A stretch of 64,000 nt of DNA from an uncultured Thermanaerothrix sp. (GCF_938028735.1 NZ_CALIMF010000011.1:62001-126000), one strand, 5' to 3'; shown: positions 53,347 to 61,942, counted from the first letter of the stretch. The notes: generated from the letters alone by a model not told the origin. Numbers and translations: made by a program.

Positions 53347-54693
53347 TCACACCCCATAACCATCTAACGCCGCCCGCACCAGATCGCTTGCCGTCGGGTA
53401 AGCCGGCGCCCAGTGCGCTAAGTGCTCGACCGTGGCCCCCGCCTGTAGTGCCAGGCTCAAAGCATTGATCACCTCAACGGCAGGGCTGCCCAGCGCCGCC
53501 GCGCCCAACAGGCGCCCACTGGATGCCTCGGCCACAATTTTGAGCATCCCCTGCAGATGATTCGCCAAATGCGCCTTGAGTGTCTGAGCCGCCTCAGCGC
53601 GCAAGACCGTAACCACAAACCCCTGCCGACGGGCTTCCTCCTCACCCAGACCGACCTGGGCCACCGGCGGATCGCTGTAAATGGCCTCGACTGCCACCGC
53701 GGCGTCCCGGGCCGGGGTAGGCAAGCCCAAAGCATGGCGCACGGCCACCCGCGCTTGTGCCTGCGCCCGGTTGACAGTGTAGGGTGGGCCGGCCACATCC
53801 CCAACGGCGTAAATATGGGCTTGCGTGGTGCGCCCATAGTCATCCACAACCACCCCCTGGCGAGTCGCTTCTATGCCGGCGGCCTCCAGATTCAGCCGCT
53901 CGGTATCCGCGCGCCGTCCAATCGCAATGAAGGCGTGGCTACCTTCCAGAGTGCGCCCATCGCGCAGCCTTACCCGCACCCCTTGCCCCGCGCTCTCGGC
54001 AGCCTCCACCGGGGCATTGGGGTAAAGTGCAACCCCGCGCTGGGCCAGGCTCGCTGCAAAAGCCGCCGCCACTTCCGCATCCACACGCGGCAGAAAAGTG
54101 GGCAGGTCAGTCACCCAAGTAACCGCTACCCCCATTTGACTGAAAAACGAGGCGTACTCACTTCCGGTCACCCCGCCGCCGATCATAATCAGATGCTCAG
54201 GCCAAGTGGTCAGGTTCACCATTGCGCGTGGCGCCAGCAGGCGCTGACCATCCGGTTTGAGGTGGGGCAGGAAGATCGGCTCGGAACCAGTGGCCAGAAT
54301 TGCTCGCTCAAAATTCAGGCGTTCGCTGCCTCCATCGGCAAAGTCCACGCGCAGGGTGTAGGGATTCTCAAAACTTGCCACGGCTGAGAGCAAGCGCACC
54401 CCGGCTTGATCCAGCGCGTGGTGCTGGCGCTGGCTCTGTGCCTCGGCCTGAGCGCGAATGCGCTCACGCAGCGCCCCTAAATCCGGGCGGTCCAGCATTG
54501 CCCCCCAGGATTGGGCGGCGCTGCGGGCTTCGGCGGCACCCAAAAAAACCTTGCTGGGCACTAGGCTATGCCAGGTGGCCCGCCCTCCCAAATGCGTCGC
54601 CTCCACAAGGGTTACTTGCGCCCCTAAGCGGGCTGCCTCTAAAGCGGCGGTGACCCCCGCCGGGCCACCGCCGATGATGACGATATGGGTCAT
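53347..54693 (-). CDS. Dihydrolipoamide dehydrogenase-like flavoprotein without redox cysteines
   Basis: A 448-aa protein of the pyridine nucleotide-disulfide oxidoreductase family. It has FAD motif IVIIGGGPAGVTAALEA (~4-20), NAD(P) motif MIGGGVTGSEYASFFSQMGV, and FAD site YAVGDVAG. In the redox loop, where lipoamide dehydrogenases read GGTCxNxGCxPSK, it reads GGRATWHSLVPSK, so both cysteines are replaced (Ala39, Leu44). The C-terminal HPT..E dyad reads YPTASD. A similar loss of the second Cys and the HPT is known in soluble transhydrogenase (SthA), so NAD(P)H:acceptor or transhydrogenase activity is possible. The start is the ATG at 54693, 23 nt after the trxB-like stop. Confidence 0.85.
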   Translation of the reverse strand: MTHIVIIGGGPAGVTAALEAARLGAQVTLVEATHLGGRATWHSLVPSKVFLGAAEARSAAQSWGAMLDRPDLGALRERIRAQAEAQSQRQHHALDQAGVRLLSAVASFENPYTLRVDFADGGSERLNFERAILATGSEPIFLPHLKPDGQRLLAPRAMVNLTTWPEHLIMIGGGVTGSEYASFFSQMGVAVTWVTDLPTFLPRVDAEVAAAFAASLAQRGVALYPNAPVEAAESAGQGVRVRLRDGRTLEGSHAFIAIGRRADTERLNLEAAGIEATRQGVVVDDYGRTTQAHIYAVGDVAGPPYTVNRAQAQARVAVRHALGLPTPARDAAVAVEAIYSDPPVAQVGLGEEEARRQGFVVTVLRAEAAQTLKAHLANHLQGMLKIVAEASSGRLLGAAALGSPAVEVINALSLALQAGATVEHLAHWAPAYPTASDLVRAALDGYGV

Positions 54694-54715
54694 GGTGCCC
54701 CTCCAGGTCGAGGGA

Positions 54716-55702
54716 TTATTTCGACCAATCCACGGCCAATTTTTCGCGCCCGCGCAGCCGTTTCTCCACCGCCATGGCAGCAATGGCCCCTTCTGCCGCC
54801 GCAACCACGGCCTGCTTGACGTGGTTGCACAGCACATCCCCTACCGCGAAGACGCCCGGGATGGCGGTTTGGAATTCGCGGTCCACGATCAGACAACCGG
54901 TTTCACTCAGCGGCAGTTGCCCCTGCAAGAAGTCCGTAATTGGTTGACCGCCCTGCAAATAGATGAAGGCACCGCTTACCGGTAGGGTTTGCTCGGGCTG
55001 TCCGCGCTGACGGAAGCGCACCCCCTCCACGCGCTCCTCGCCCAGGATTTCTTTCAGCACCGCGCCGGGGTAGAAGGTGACCTTGGGGTGGTGAAGGAGT
55101 TCCTCAGCCAGGTCGGCAGGGGCTTTCAGATCCGGTGTAGGCGAGAGGAAGTGCACGCGGCGCACAAAGCGGGTGAGGAAGAGCGCCTCCTCGATGGCTT
55201 CGTCGTTATTGCCCGCCACCACCACTTCCTGATCGCGGAAGAAAGCGGCATCGCAGGTAGCGCAGTAGGAAACGCCGCGCCCCAACAGGCGATCCTCGCC
55301 GGGCACGCGGTTGCCACGCCCCATAGAGCCGGTAGCGATGATCACCGCCCGTGCCAGGTAAGTGCCGTTATTGCCGTAGAGCACCTTGGGATCACGCTCC
55401 AGTTCGCAACCTTGGATCTTATCCTGGACGAACTCAGCCCCAAACTGCTGGGCCTGCTGCCGCATACGCCGTAGCAGTTCGGCACCGCTGATCTCCTCGG
55501 GAATGCCCGGGTAATTGGCAATTTTACTGGTGATACCCAGGGCGCCAGCGGTCAAGCCTTTATCAATAACCAACGTTTTGAGGTTGGCACGGGCGGTATA
55601 GATGGCCGCTGTGGTTCCCGCCGGCCCACCCCCAATGATCGCCACATCGTAAACGGTTTCCTCTTGGTGGGTGGGAAATTCCAATCCAAACTCCAAGCCC
55701 AT
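54716..55702 (-). CDS. Thioredoxin reductase-like flavoprotein with atypical NAD(P)H site
   Basis: A 328-aa FAD protein. It has an FAD motif DVAIIGGGPAGTTAAIYTAR (~19-38), active-site SYCATCDAAFF (Cys147 and Cys150) and the C-terminal FAVGDVLCNHVKQAVVAAAE as in TrxB. The nucleotide domain departs from NADPH-dependent TrxB. The GGGxxA loop reads AGNNDEA and the NADPH-phosphate motif HRRxxFRA reads LSPTPDLKAPADL with no arginines. It may use NADH or ferredoxin, like FFTR or DTR enzymes. The start is the ATG at 55702 behind AGGAGGT; a TTG at 55708 is in frame. Confidence 0.87.
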   Translation of the reverse strand: MGLEFGLEFPTHQEETVYDVAIIGGGPAGTTAAIYTARANLKTLVIDKGLTAGALGITSKIANYPGIPEEISGAELLRRMRQQAQQFGAEFVQDKIQGCELERDPKVLYGNNGTYLARAVIIATGSMGRGNRVPGEDRLLGRGVSYCATCDAAFFRDQEVVVAGNNDEAIEEALFLTRFVRRVHFLSPTPDLKAPADLAEELLHHPKVTFYPGAVLKEILGEERVEGVRFRQRGQPEQTLPVSGAFIYLQGGQPITDFLQGQLPLSETGCLIVDREFQTAIPGVFAVGDVLCNHVKQAVVAAAEGAIAAMAVEKRLRGREKLAVDWSK

Positions 55703-55724
55703 GCCCAACCTCCTCTTCTCCGCT

Positions 55725-56012
55725 TTAGGCGGTAATTTTGGCCAGAATGTCGCTGGCCTCCATGATCAGGTACTCCGTGCCGTCGTGGCGAAATTCGGTG
55801 CCAGAGTACTTGGCAAAAATGACTTTATCCCCTACCTGCACTTTGATCTCGTCGTCGTCGCCCACTGCAACCACCAGCCCGGTTTGCGGTTTTTCCTTGG
55901 CCGTCTCGGGGAGCAAGATGCCCGAAGCGGTGCGGGCTTCCTGATCTAACGGGCGCACCAGCACGCGCGAACCCAGCGGCTGGATGGGGGGAGTAACTAG
56001 ATTTTCACTCAT
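55725..56012 (-). CDS. groES: Co-chaperonin GroES
   Basis: A 95-aa GroES. It has IQPLGSRVLVRPLDQE at the N-terminus, the mobile-loop segment TASGILLPETAKEKPQTG and the C-terminal YLIMEASDILAKI. It caps GroEL during folding. groEL is not next to it; instead it sits 22 nt upstream of the thioredoxin reductase-like gene and downstream of a glutaredoxin gene. This is an uncommon arrangement. Confidence 0.93.
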   Translation of the reverse strand: MSENLVTPPIQPLGSRVLVRPLDQEARTASGILLPETAKEKPQTGLVVAVGDDDEIKVQVGDKVIFAKYSGTEFRHDGTEYLIMEASDILAKITA

Positions 56013-56041
56013 GTGGCGATACCTCCAGATAAGATTATAGA

Positions 56042-56305
56042 TTATTTCAGCCCTAAGAGGCGATCAATTTTGGGCCGGTCGAAGCCGACCACGATGTTGC
56101 CGTTGATATCAATGACCGGGACGCCCTGCTGGCCGGAACGGCGCACCATATCGCGCGCCGCTGCCGCATCGCGGCTGACATCGACATCGCGAAACTTGAT
56201 GCCCCGTTCACGCAGGTAGCGTTTGGCCATGTTACAGAAGGGGCAGTTCGGCGTCGAAAAGACAATCACGCGCGGTTGCGACGAGGTTCCTGTACTCATC
56301 ATCAC
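56042..56305 (-). CDS. Glutaredoxin-family protein
   Basis: An 87-aa glutaredoxin/NrdH-like protein with active site STPNCPFCNMAKRYL (CPFC), KFRDVDVSRD, cis-Pro GVPVIDINGNIVVGFD and a C-terminal DRLLGLK helix. Such proteins are reduced by thioredoxin reductase or glutathione. It leads a minus-strand operon with groES, the thioredoxin reductase-like gene and the Cys-less flavoprotein, so the reductase at 54716 is a natural partner. Start among three consecutive Met codons is uncertain by a few residues. Confidence 0.9.
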   Translation of the reverse strand: MMMSTGTSSQPRVIVFSTPNCPFCNMAKRYLRERGIKFRDVDVSRDAAAARDMVRRSGQQGVPVIDINGNIVVGFDRPKIDRLLGLK

Positions 56306-56415
56306 ATGCTCCTAAACCTGAGACTCAATCCGAATGTTTAGATGCAACCGCGCGCGAAAAGTTGCAGGGATGGGTCATTTGACCCCCACGCTCGGCGGGG
56401 ATAGAATCATCCCGA

Positions 56416-57660
56416 ATGACCCGCAATACCCCCCATGCTTTACCAAACGCGCAACGCACCCCCTGGGCTTACCTGGGGGTAGGACTACTGGTGCTGCTCA
56501 CCCTGGTTGCTCTGACGGAGGTCAATTATCGCTTCGCCCTCGCCAACCCCGGCGGCAATGACTTCCTGGCCCGCTGGATGGGCGCCCACCTGTGGCTGAA
56601 AGAAGGGCTCAGCCCCTATGATGAACAGGTCAGCCTGGCTTCTCAACACGCTATTTACGGGCGTCCTGCCAACGCAGATCAGGGGGAAGATATTGCCCAT
56701 TTTGTCTATCCCTTCTTCTCCATGCTTTTTTTCGCCCCCTTTGGCCTATTCGATTACACCCTGGCGCGGGCGTTGTGGATGACGCTGCTGGAGATCGCGC
56801 TGGTGGCGCTAGTTCCGCTCAGCCTGCACTTGGCGAACTACCCCGCGCAAGGGAAGGCTCTGCTAGCCTGGGTGTTATTCAGCGTCCTCGGCTACGTTGG
56901 TGTGCGCACCATCGTGCTGGGCCAATTCGCCGGCCTGAACGCCCTGCTGATCGTGGCGAGTCTGGTGCTCATTTACAACCACTGTGATCTTGCCGCCGGA
57001 TTGGTGCTGGCGCTGACCGCCAGCAAGCCGCAAATGACCTTCCTGCTCTTGCCCTGGGTTTTGCTCTGGGCTTCCTCGACCCGGCGCTGGCGCCTCGTCG
57101 GTGGGCTGCTGGGCGGACTGGCCGGGCTGATGCTAGGCTCACTGGCGCTGATCCCCACCTGGCCGCAACAGTTCCTGCATCAGTTGATGGAATACCCGAC
57201 CTACACCAACCGCATTGGTTCTACCCTTTCTGTTGTGGCCGGCCTCTTCCCCACTTTGGAACCTCCCCTGAACCTCCTCTTACATGCGGGGTTTGCCTTC
57301 TTTCTGGGCTTCACGTGGTGGCAGGCGTGGGGTAAGGGTTGGCCGGATTTTCTCTACGCCGCCCTGCTGACCCTGGTCGCCACCAATCTGATTGCGCCCC
57401 GCACCGCCACCCCGCATTATGCCGCGCTCCTACCGGCGGTGTTTCTGATTTTCCACGCCATGGAAGCGCGTTGGGGGCACTGGGGAAGATATGCCGTCTG
57501 GGGATGGGCGTTGGTCTTATTTGCCGGCCACTGGGTCCTGTTCTTCGCTACCCTGGTCGGAGATATGGAGTCGCCCTGGATGTACCTACCCCTGCCGTTC
57601 TTCTGCCTGGTCGGGTTGCTGTGGGCACGGCGGTGGTGGTTGGCGGAGGCGCGGCCATGA
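56416..57660 (+). CDS. GT87-like (DUF2029) membrane glycosyltransferase
   Basis: A 414-aa polytopic protein with about ten helices. The extracytoplasmic first loop has NYRFALANPGGNDFLARWMG, with the conserved Asp (ND) of GT87 polyprenyl-phosphate mannosyltransferases, and the later TASKPQMTFLLLPW and PTYTNRIGSTLSV typical of DUF2029. It probably moves a sugar from a lipid carrier onto an envelope glycan. Its stop overlaps the next glycosyltransferase start (ATGA at 57657-57660). Confidence 0.8.
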   Translation: MTRNTPHALPNAQRTPWAYLGVGLLVLLTLVALTEVNYRFALANPGGNDFLARWMGAHLWLKEGLSPYDEQVSLASQHAIYGRPANADQGEDIAHFVYPFFSMLFFAPFGLFDYTLARALWMTLLEIALVALVPLSLHLANYPAQGKALLAWVLFSVLGYVGVRTIVLGQFAGLNALLIVASLVLIYNHCDLAAGLVLALTASKPQMTFLLLPWVLLWASSTRRWRLVGGLLGGLAGLMLGSLALIPTWPQQFLHQLMEYPTYTNRIGSTLSVVAGLFPTLEPPLNLLLHAGFAFFLGFTWWQAWGKGWPDFLYAALLTLVATNLIAPRTATPHYAALLPAVFLIFHAMEARWGHWGRYAVWGWALVLFAGHWVLFFATLVGDMESPWMYLPLPFFCLVGLLWARRWWLAEARP

Positions 57661-59162
57661 GCAAACACCTTCAGGCGGGACTACTGGTGCTGATCCTGCT
57701 CTTGGGCGCCGGGGTACGCCTGTACCGCGTTGCCGAGCGCGGCATTTGGTACGATGATGCCTTTTCGATCCTGCTCGCCGAACGTCCCCTGGGGGCCATC
57801 ATTCAGGGCACGGCGGCCGATACCATGCCGCCTTTATACTATCTTCTGCTTCACTTTTGGATGCAGGGTGGGCCATCCATCGCTTTTATTCGCGCTCTGA
57901 ACGTCCTCCTTTCCTGTGGCATTATGCTTGCGGTTTACATCCTTGGAAAAGACCTGTGGGATGCGCGCGTCGGGTTGATGGCGGCGTGGCTTACCGCCCT
58001 TGCGCCGCTCCAGGTGTACCACGCGCAGGAAGTGCGCATGTACGCCTTGCTGACCCTGGCGCTGGTGGGTTATACCCTCGCCTTTGTGCGCCTCTGGCAG
58101 GCCGATGCAGCGGGGCAAACCGATTGGCTTGCCTGGGCAGGGCTGATCCTGACCGGGGTGATTGCCATGTACACCCACAACCTGGCCATCTTCAGCCTCG
58201 TTTTCCCCGGGCTGTTCTTACTCCTGCGCCGCGCGTGGCGCCTGCTTGGTTTATGGCTTGGCAGCCTGGCACTGACCGGCCTCTTAAGCCTGCCCTGGCT
58301 GGTGCTGGTGCCGGGGCAGGTGGCCAAGATTCAGGCCGCCTTCTGGACACCGCGCCCGGGCTTGGCCGAAATCCTGCAGGCCCTGGTGATCTTCCACACC
58401 AATCTCCCTCTGCCGCCGCTCTGGCTCGGTGTGGCACTCTTCATCACCCTGGCCGGCCTGACGCTGGTCATCTTTGAAACCCTGCACTACCACCCCCGCG
58501 GCGCTGAGGAAGGTCTTCTGCTCACCGCAGCACTGTTCCCCCCGGCATTGCTCTTTGGGGCTTCCTACCTCATGCGCCCGATTTTTGTCCCCCGTGCGTT
58601 CATGCTCAGCCAGGTGGTTTACTTCCTATTTTGCGCCCGGGTGATCGCACGCTCTCAACGCCGTGCGCCGGCCTTGTTACTGGCAGGATTGTTGATCGCG
58701 GGTGAAGTGATCGGGTTGGTTTATCAGGCCGGGTATGCCGAATTTCCGCGTTCACCGTTTCGCACCGCCACGCTGGGGGTACAAGCAACATATAACCAAG
58801 CCCAGGCAATCGGCAAGCGCCTTTGCATCGTGCACGACAACAAACTAAGTTTCTTCCCCAGCCACGTCTATGCCCGCAACCTGCCGCAAACGTTCCTGGA
58901 CGACGTGCCCGGCTCGCACAACGATACCTACGCACCGGCCACCCGTGCCGCAATCGGCCTCTTCCCCCAACCTTCCATCGCGGCTGCGACCCAGGGTTGT
59001 GATGAGGTGGCTTTTATCGTCTTTGATAAAGCCATCCGGGAATACCGTGAGATGGGCTACACCGAGCACGCAGTGATTACCTGGCTGACAAATCACTTTG
59101 TTCCTACCTCCCGCGAACAGTACGGCGACCTGTGGGTGCTTTACTTCACGCGCACACCCTGA
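57657..59162 (+). CDS. GT39-like membrane glycosyltransferase
   Basis: A 501-aa protein with ten or more TM helices. The first loop RVAERGIWYDDAFSILLAER has the DD pair of GT-C mannosyl-/glycosyltransferases, and LTALAPLQVYHAQEVRMYAL is a typical GT39-family phrase. The C-terminal ~120 residues are soluble. The ATG at 57657 overlaps the upstream GT87-like stop. The frame stays open upstream to 57339 only as a shadow. Specificity unknown. Confidence 0.82.
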   Translation: MSKHLQAGLLVLILLLGAGVRLYRVAERGIWYDDAFSILLAERPLGAIIQGTAADTMPPLYYLLLHFWMQGGPSIAFIRALNVLLSCGIMLAVYILGKDLWDARVGLMAAWLTALAPLQVYHAQEVRMYALLTLALVGYTLAFVRLWQADAAGQTDWLAWAGLILTGVIAMYTHNLAIFSLVFPGLFLLLRRAWRLLGLWLGSLALTGLLSLPWLVLVPGQVAKIQAAFWTPRPGLAEILQALVIFHTNLPLPPLWLGVALFITLAGLTLVIFETLHYHPRGAEEGLLLTAALFPPALLFGASYLMRPIFVPRAFMLSQVVYFLFCARVIARSQRRAPALLLAGLLIAGEVIGLVYQAGYAEFPRSPFRTATLGVQATYNQAQAIGKRLCIVHDNKLSFFPSHVYARNLPQTFLDDVPGSHNDTYAPATRAAIGLFPQPSIAAATQGCDEVAFIVFDKAIREYREMGYTEHAVITWLTNHFVPTSREQYGDLWVLYFTRTP

Positions 59163-59194
59163 CGCCGTTTTTTCCACACCATCGGAGCAGCCTC

Positions 59195-59398
59195 ATGTTA
59201 TCCTACGGATTCTTGTTCACCCAAATCTTCAGCCTGCTTCTCGTATTGGTTTGGTTAGGCTTAGTATTCTATGCCTTATTGGCATTGCGCCGGCGCACCC
59301 TCAATGCGACAGCCAAAGCGCTCTGGGCACTGATCATCTTGGCTATCCCGATGCTGGGGGCAGTGGCCTTTTTCATCGTTCAACCGCAGGACCTGTGA
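59195..59398 (+). CDS. Small membrane protein with PLDc_N-like domain
   Basis: A 67-aa protein with two TM helices (FLFTQIFSLLLVLVWLGLVF, and LWALIILAIPMLGAVAFFIV) around a basic loop (LRRRTLNATAK). The pattern matches the phospholipase D-nuclease N-terminal (PLDc_N) domain, often seen alone as a small membrane protein. GGAGCAG precedes the ATG at 59195. Function unknown. Confidence 0.72.
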   Translation: MLSYGFLFTQIFSLLLVLVWLGLVFYALLALRRRTLNATAKALWALIILAIPMLGAVAFFIVQPQDL

Positions 59399-59445
59399 GC
59401 CGATAGTCATCCCTACGTAGTGATTAACGAGGGTGATCCAACCCC

Positions 59446-59473
59446 TTGACAATTGTTCGCAACGTTTTATAAT
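59446..59473 (+). promoter_or_regulatory. Promoter of the regulator-CDF operon
   Basis: TTGACA (59446-59451), 16-nt spacer, TATAAT (59468-59473): near-perfect consensus. Confidence 0.85.
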
Positions 59474-59489
59474 TTCGAAACGATTCGAA
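59474..59489 (+). promoter_or_regulatory. Tandem TTCGAA operator candidate
   Basis: TTCGAA-ACGA-TTCGAA (59474-59479 and 59484-59489) follows directly after the -10 box, covering the expected start site. Each half is itself a palindrome and the two are 10 bp apart, one helical turn. A related GTTCGCAAC lies in the spacer near 59455. Binding here would block the promoter. Confidence 0.5.
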
Positions 59490-59523
59490 CCATAATACTT
59501 GTGATAAGATAAGAAAATCCACA

Positions 59524-60057
59524 ATGACCGATACCCCAAAGGTTTTCCCCAATCCTGCCCAACGCCAATTCATCGAGAGCATGGCGTTAGCCCTAGAAGC
59601 CGCCGGCTTGCCGCGCCTGGCCGGGCGCTGCTTGGCTTGGCTGCTCATCTGCGAGCCACCCATCCAATCTTTGGGTGAGATTGCGGCAGCCCTCAGCGCC
59701 AGCAAGGGCGCTCTCAGTCAGATGGCGCGCCTGTTAGCCGAACGCGGTCTAATCGAACGGGTACCCATCTCCCACCCGCGGCGCGATTACTATCGCTTCA
59801 AACCCGGTGGTTGGGTCACCTACTTGCAACAGTGGTTGGAGCACTTGCGCACCCTGCACGCGCTCTCGGAACACGGGTTAACCCTGCTCAGTGCGCCCAC
59901 CCTGGAGAATCAACAACGCCTGCTAGAAGCCCACGATCTTTTTTCCGCCCTAGAAGCCCACTTACCCGCCGTCTTTGCCGAGATTGAGGCCGCGCGACAA
60001 GCGCGTCAGCCAGCCATCCCTTCGACACATCCTCTACCCTCTGCTGCGGAGGCTTAA
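59524..60057 (+). CDS. GbsR/MarR-type HTH transcriptional regulator
   Basis: A 177-aa winged-helix protein. The N-terminal FIESMALALEAAGLPRLAGR and LLICEPPIQSLGEIAAALSA with SKGALSQMARLLAERGLIER form the HTH seen in GbsR-type MarR proteins. RRDYYRFKPGGWVTYLQQWL continues the fold. It is followed 3 nt later by a CDF metal transporter gene, so it is likely its local regulator and may sense metal or stress. No Cys or His cluster typical of a metal site is evident. Confidence 0.85.
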   Translation: MTDTPKVFPNPAQRQFIESMALALEAAGLPRLAGRCLAWLLICEPPIQSLGEIAAALSASKGALSQMARLLAERGLIERVPISHPRRDYYRFKPGGWVTYLQQWLEHLRTLHALSEHGLTLLSAPTLENQQRLLEAHDLFSALEAHLPAVFAEIEAARQARQPAIPSTHPLPSAAEA

Positions 60058-60060
60058 CCC

Positions 60061-60978
60061 ATGGTCGCAAATACGATCTCTGCCGAGAACGAAAAACGCG
60101 CGGCCGCGCTCTCTTCAGTGGTAGCCGCCGTTGGCTTGACCACGTTCAAGATTGTGGTCGGAATAAGCACCGGCAGTCTGGGCATCCTGGCCGAAGCCGC
60201 CCACTCCGGCCTGGACTTACTGGCCGCACTGATGACCTTCCTTGCCGTACGCCTTTCGGGCAAGCCTGCCGATGAGCAGCACCTTTACGGCCACGGCAAA
60301 ATTGAGAATCTTTCGGCCCTCTTCGAGACATTGTTGCTCCTGATCACCTGTGTGTGGATCATCTACGAAGCCGTGCAACGGCTTTTCTTTCGCCACGTGG
60401 AGATTGAGGTGACTGCCTGGGCCTTCCTCGTCATGGCGGTCTCCATTGGGGTTGATTTCACCCGTTCGCGTGTGCTCTACCGGGCTGCCCGCAAGCATAA
60501 CAGCCAAGCGCTAGAAGCGGATGCACTCCACTTCAGCACCGATATCTGGAGCAGCAGTGTGGTCATCCTGGGCCTGATCGGCGTCAAACTTGCTGAACAA
60601 CGCCCCGCATGGGGGATCCTGCGCCAGGCCGATGCCATCGCCGCGCTGATAGTGGCAATGATCGTCATCTACGTTAGCCTACAATTAGGCGAACGCGCGA
60701 TCCAGGCCCTGCTCGATGCAGCTCCCCAAGGCAAAGTTACAGCAATCAAGCAGGCAGTTGAACGCGTGCCGGGCGTGGTCGATTGTCATCACGTCCGTAT
60801 TCGCTACTCCGGCCCGCAGCCGTTTGTAGATGTCCACATCCTGGTTGCGCCGGAGATGGATTTTCCTGCCGTGCATACCCTAACTGAAGAAGTAGAGCGC
60901 ACCATTCAGAGATTCCTGCCCAAAGCAGATGTGACCGTGCACCCCGAGCCGGCGCCATCCCCTTCTTCCGAGAACTAA
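60061..60978 (+). CDS. Cation diffusion facilitator (CDF) metal exporter
   Basis: A 305-aa six-helix antiporter that exports divalent metals in exchange for protons. The transport-site motifs are HSGLD (~44-48) in helix 2 and ADALHFSTDIWSS (HxxxD) in helix 5, giving the two Asp/His pairs of a zinc- or broad-range CDF. The C-terminal cytoplasmic domain runs from ~215 (VERVPGVVDCHHVRIRYSGP). The His-rich interhelical loop of Zn-specific CDFs is absent. Coupled to the GbsR/MarR-type regulator; convergent overlap with rarD by 4 nt. Confidence 0.9.
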   Translation: MVANTISAENEKRAAALSSVVAAVGLTTFKIVVGISTGSLGILAEAAHSGLDLLAALMTFLAVRLSGKPADEQHLYGHGKIENLSALFETLLLLITCVWIIYEAVQRLFFRHVEIEVTAWAFLVMAVSIGVDFTRSRVLYRAARKHNSQALEADALHFSTDIWSSSVVILGLIGVKLAEQRPAWGILRQADAIAALIVAMIVIYVSLQLGERAIQALLDAAPQGKVTAIKQAVERVPGVVDCHHVRIRYSGPQPFVDVHILVAPEMDFPAVHTLTEEVERTIQRFLPKADVTVHPEPAPSPSSEN

Positions 60979-61886
60979 TCCACACCAATGGCTTCGGCCT
61001 CTATCAGGCGCTGGCGCCGCTGGGCGATAAAGCCCTCGGCCGAGAAGATGGCCAGCGCAAGCCAGATCAGGCTGAAACCAATCAGTTGGGTTAGGCCAAA
61101 GGGTTCATGGTAGAGGAAGACCCCCAATAGGAACTGCAACGAAGGGGCGATATATTGCAGCAATCCCAGCGTGGTCAAAGGGACACGGCGTGCCCCACCG
61201 GCAAAAAGCAGGAGCGGAATGGCGGTGACGACACCGGTCAGTGCCAGCAGCAAGGTCTGGACCCACGGCCCATGCCCGAAAGCCCCTTGCCCCACGACCT
61301 CTACCCCTACCAAATAAGCCAGTGCCGGGAGAAAGACGCCCCCTGTCTCCAGGGTCAGACCGTAGAGGGCGTTCAGGGGCGCCAGTTTCTTGAGCAACCC
61401 ATATAGGCCAAATGAAAAGGCCAGCACCAGCGCCAACCAGGGCAGCCGACCGTACTCCAAGGTGAGATAGCTCACCCCTAAAGCAGCCAGACTGACCGGC
61501 ACCCACTGCAATGGGCGCAGGCGCTCCCGCAGGAACACCATACCCAATACTACACTTACCAAGGGATTGATGAAGTAGCCCAAGCTGGTTTCCACAATAA
61601 ACCCAGATGCCACACCCCAGACGTACGCCAGCCAGTTAATCGCCAGTAAAATGCCCGCGCCAAAGTAACTCAGCAGGATGCGCCGTGTCAACAAGCGGCG
61701 CAAGGCACCGATCTCGCGCCGCAACGCCAGCACCCCCAACAGAAAGAGAAACGCCCACACGATGCGATGCGCCAACACCTGAGGCGCTGGCACCTCCTTG
61801 AGCGCCTTAAAGTAGATAGGGAAAAACCCCCACAGCGTGTACGCCGCGGCGGCAAAGACTACTCCGGTATTGACTTTGCTTTTCAT
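60975..61886 (-). CDS. rarD: RarD-family EamA transporter
   Basis: A 303-aa ten-helix DMT transporter with the RarD signatures AYTLWGFFPIYFKALKEVPA (~16-35), HRIVWAFLFL, NWLAYVWGVASGFIVETSLG with YFINPLVSVVLG, and FLYHEPFGLTQLIGFSLIWL. RarD-like proteins are inferred exporters of small metabolites such as chloramphenicol-class compounds or amino acids; the substrate is unknown. It is unrelated in detail to the decayed EamA gene at 10387. Confidence 0.9.
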   Translation of the reverse strand: MKSKVNTGVVFAAAAYTLWGFFPIYFKALKEVPAPQVLAHRIVWAFLFLLGVLALRREIGALRRLLTRRILLSYFGAGILLAINWLAYVWGVASGFIVETSLGYFINPLVSVVLGMVFLRERLRPLQWVPVSLAALGVSYLTLEYGRLPWLALVLAFSFGLYGLLKKLAPLNALYGLTLETGGVFLPALAYLVGVEVVGQGAFGHGPWVQTLLLALTGVVTAIPLLLFAGGARRVPLTTLGLLQYIAPSLQFLLGVFLYHEPFGLTQLIGFSLIWLALAIFSAEGFIAQRRQRLIEAEAIGVD

Positions 61887-61912
61887 ATATGCCTCTTCCT
61901 TACGTCCCAGCG

Positions 61913-61942
61913 ATTATACTCCTCTCGGCCGCCGAAAGCCAA
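61913..61942 (-). promoter_or_regulatory. Promoter of rarD
   Basis: On the minus strand TTGGCT (61942-61937), 18-nt spacer, TATAAT (61918-61913), 27 nt before the rarD ATG at 61886, which has AGGAAGAGG upstream. Confidence 0.6.
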
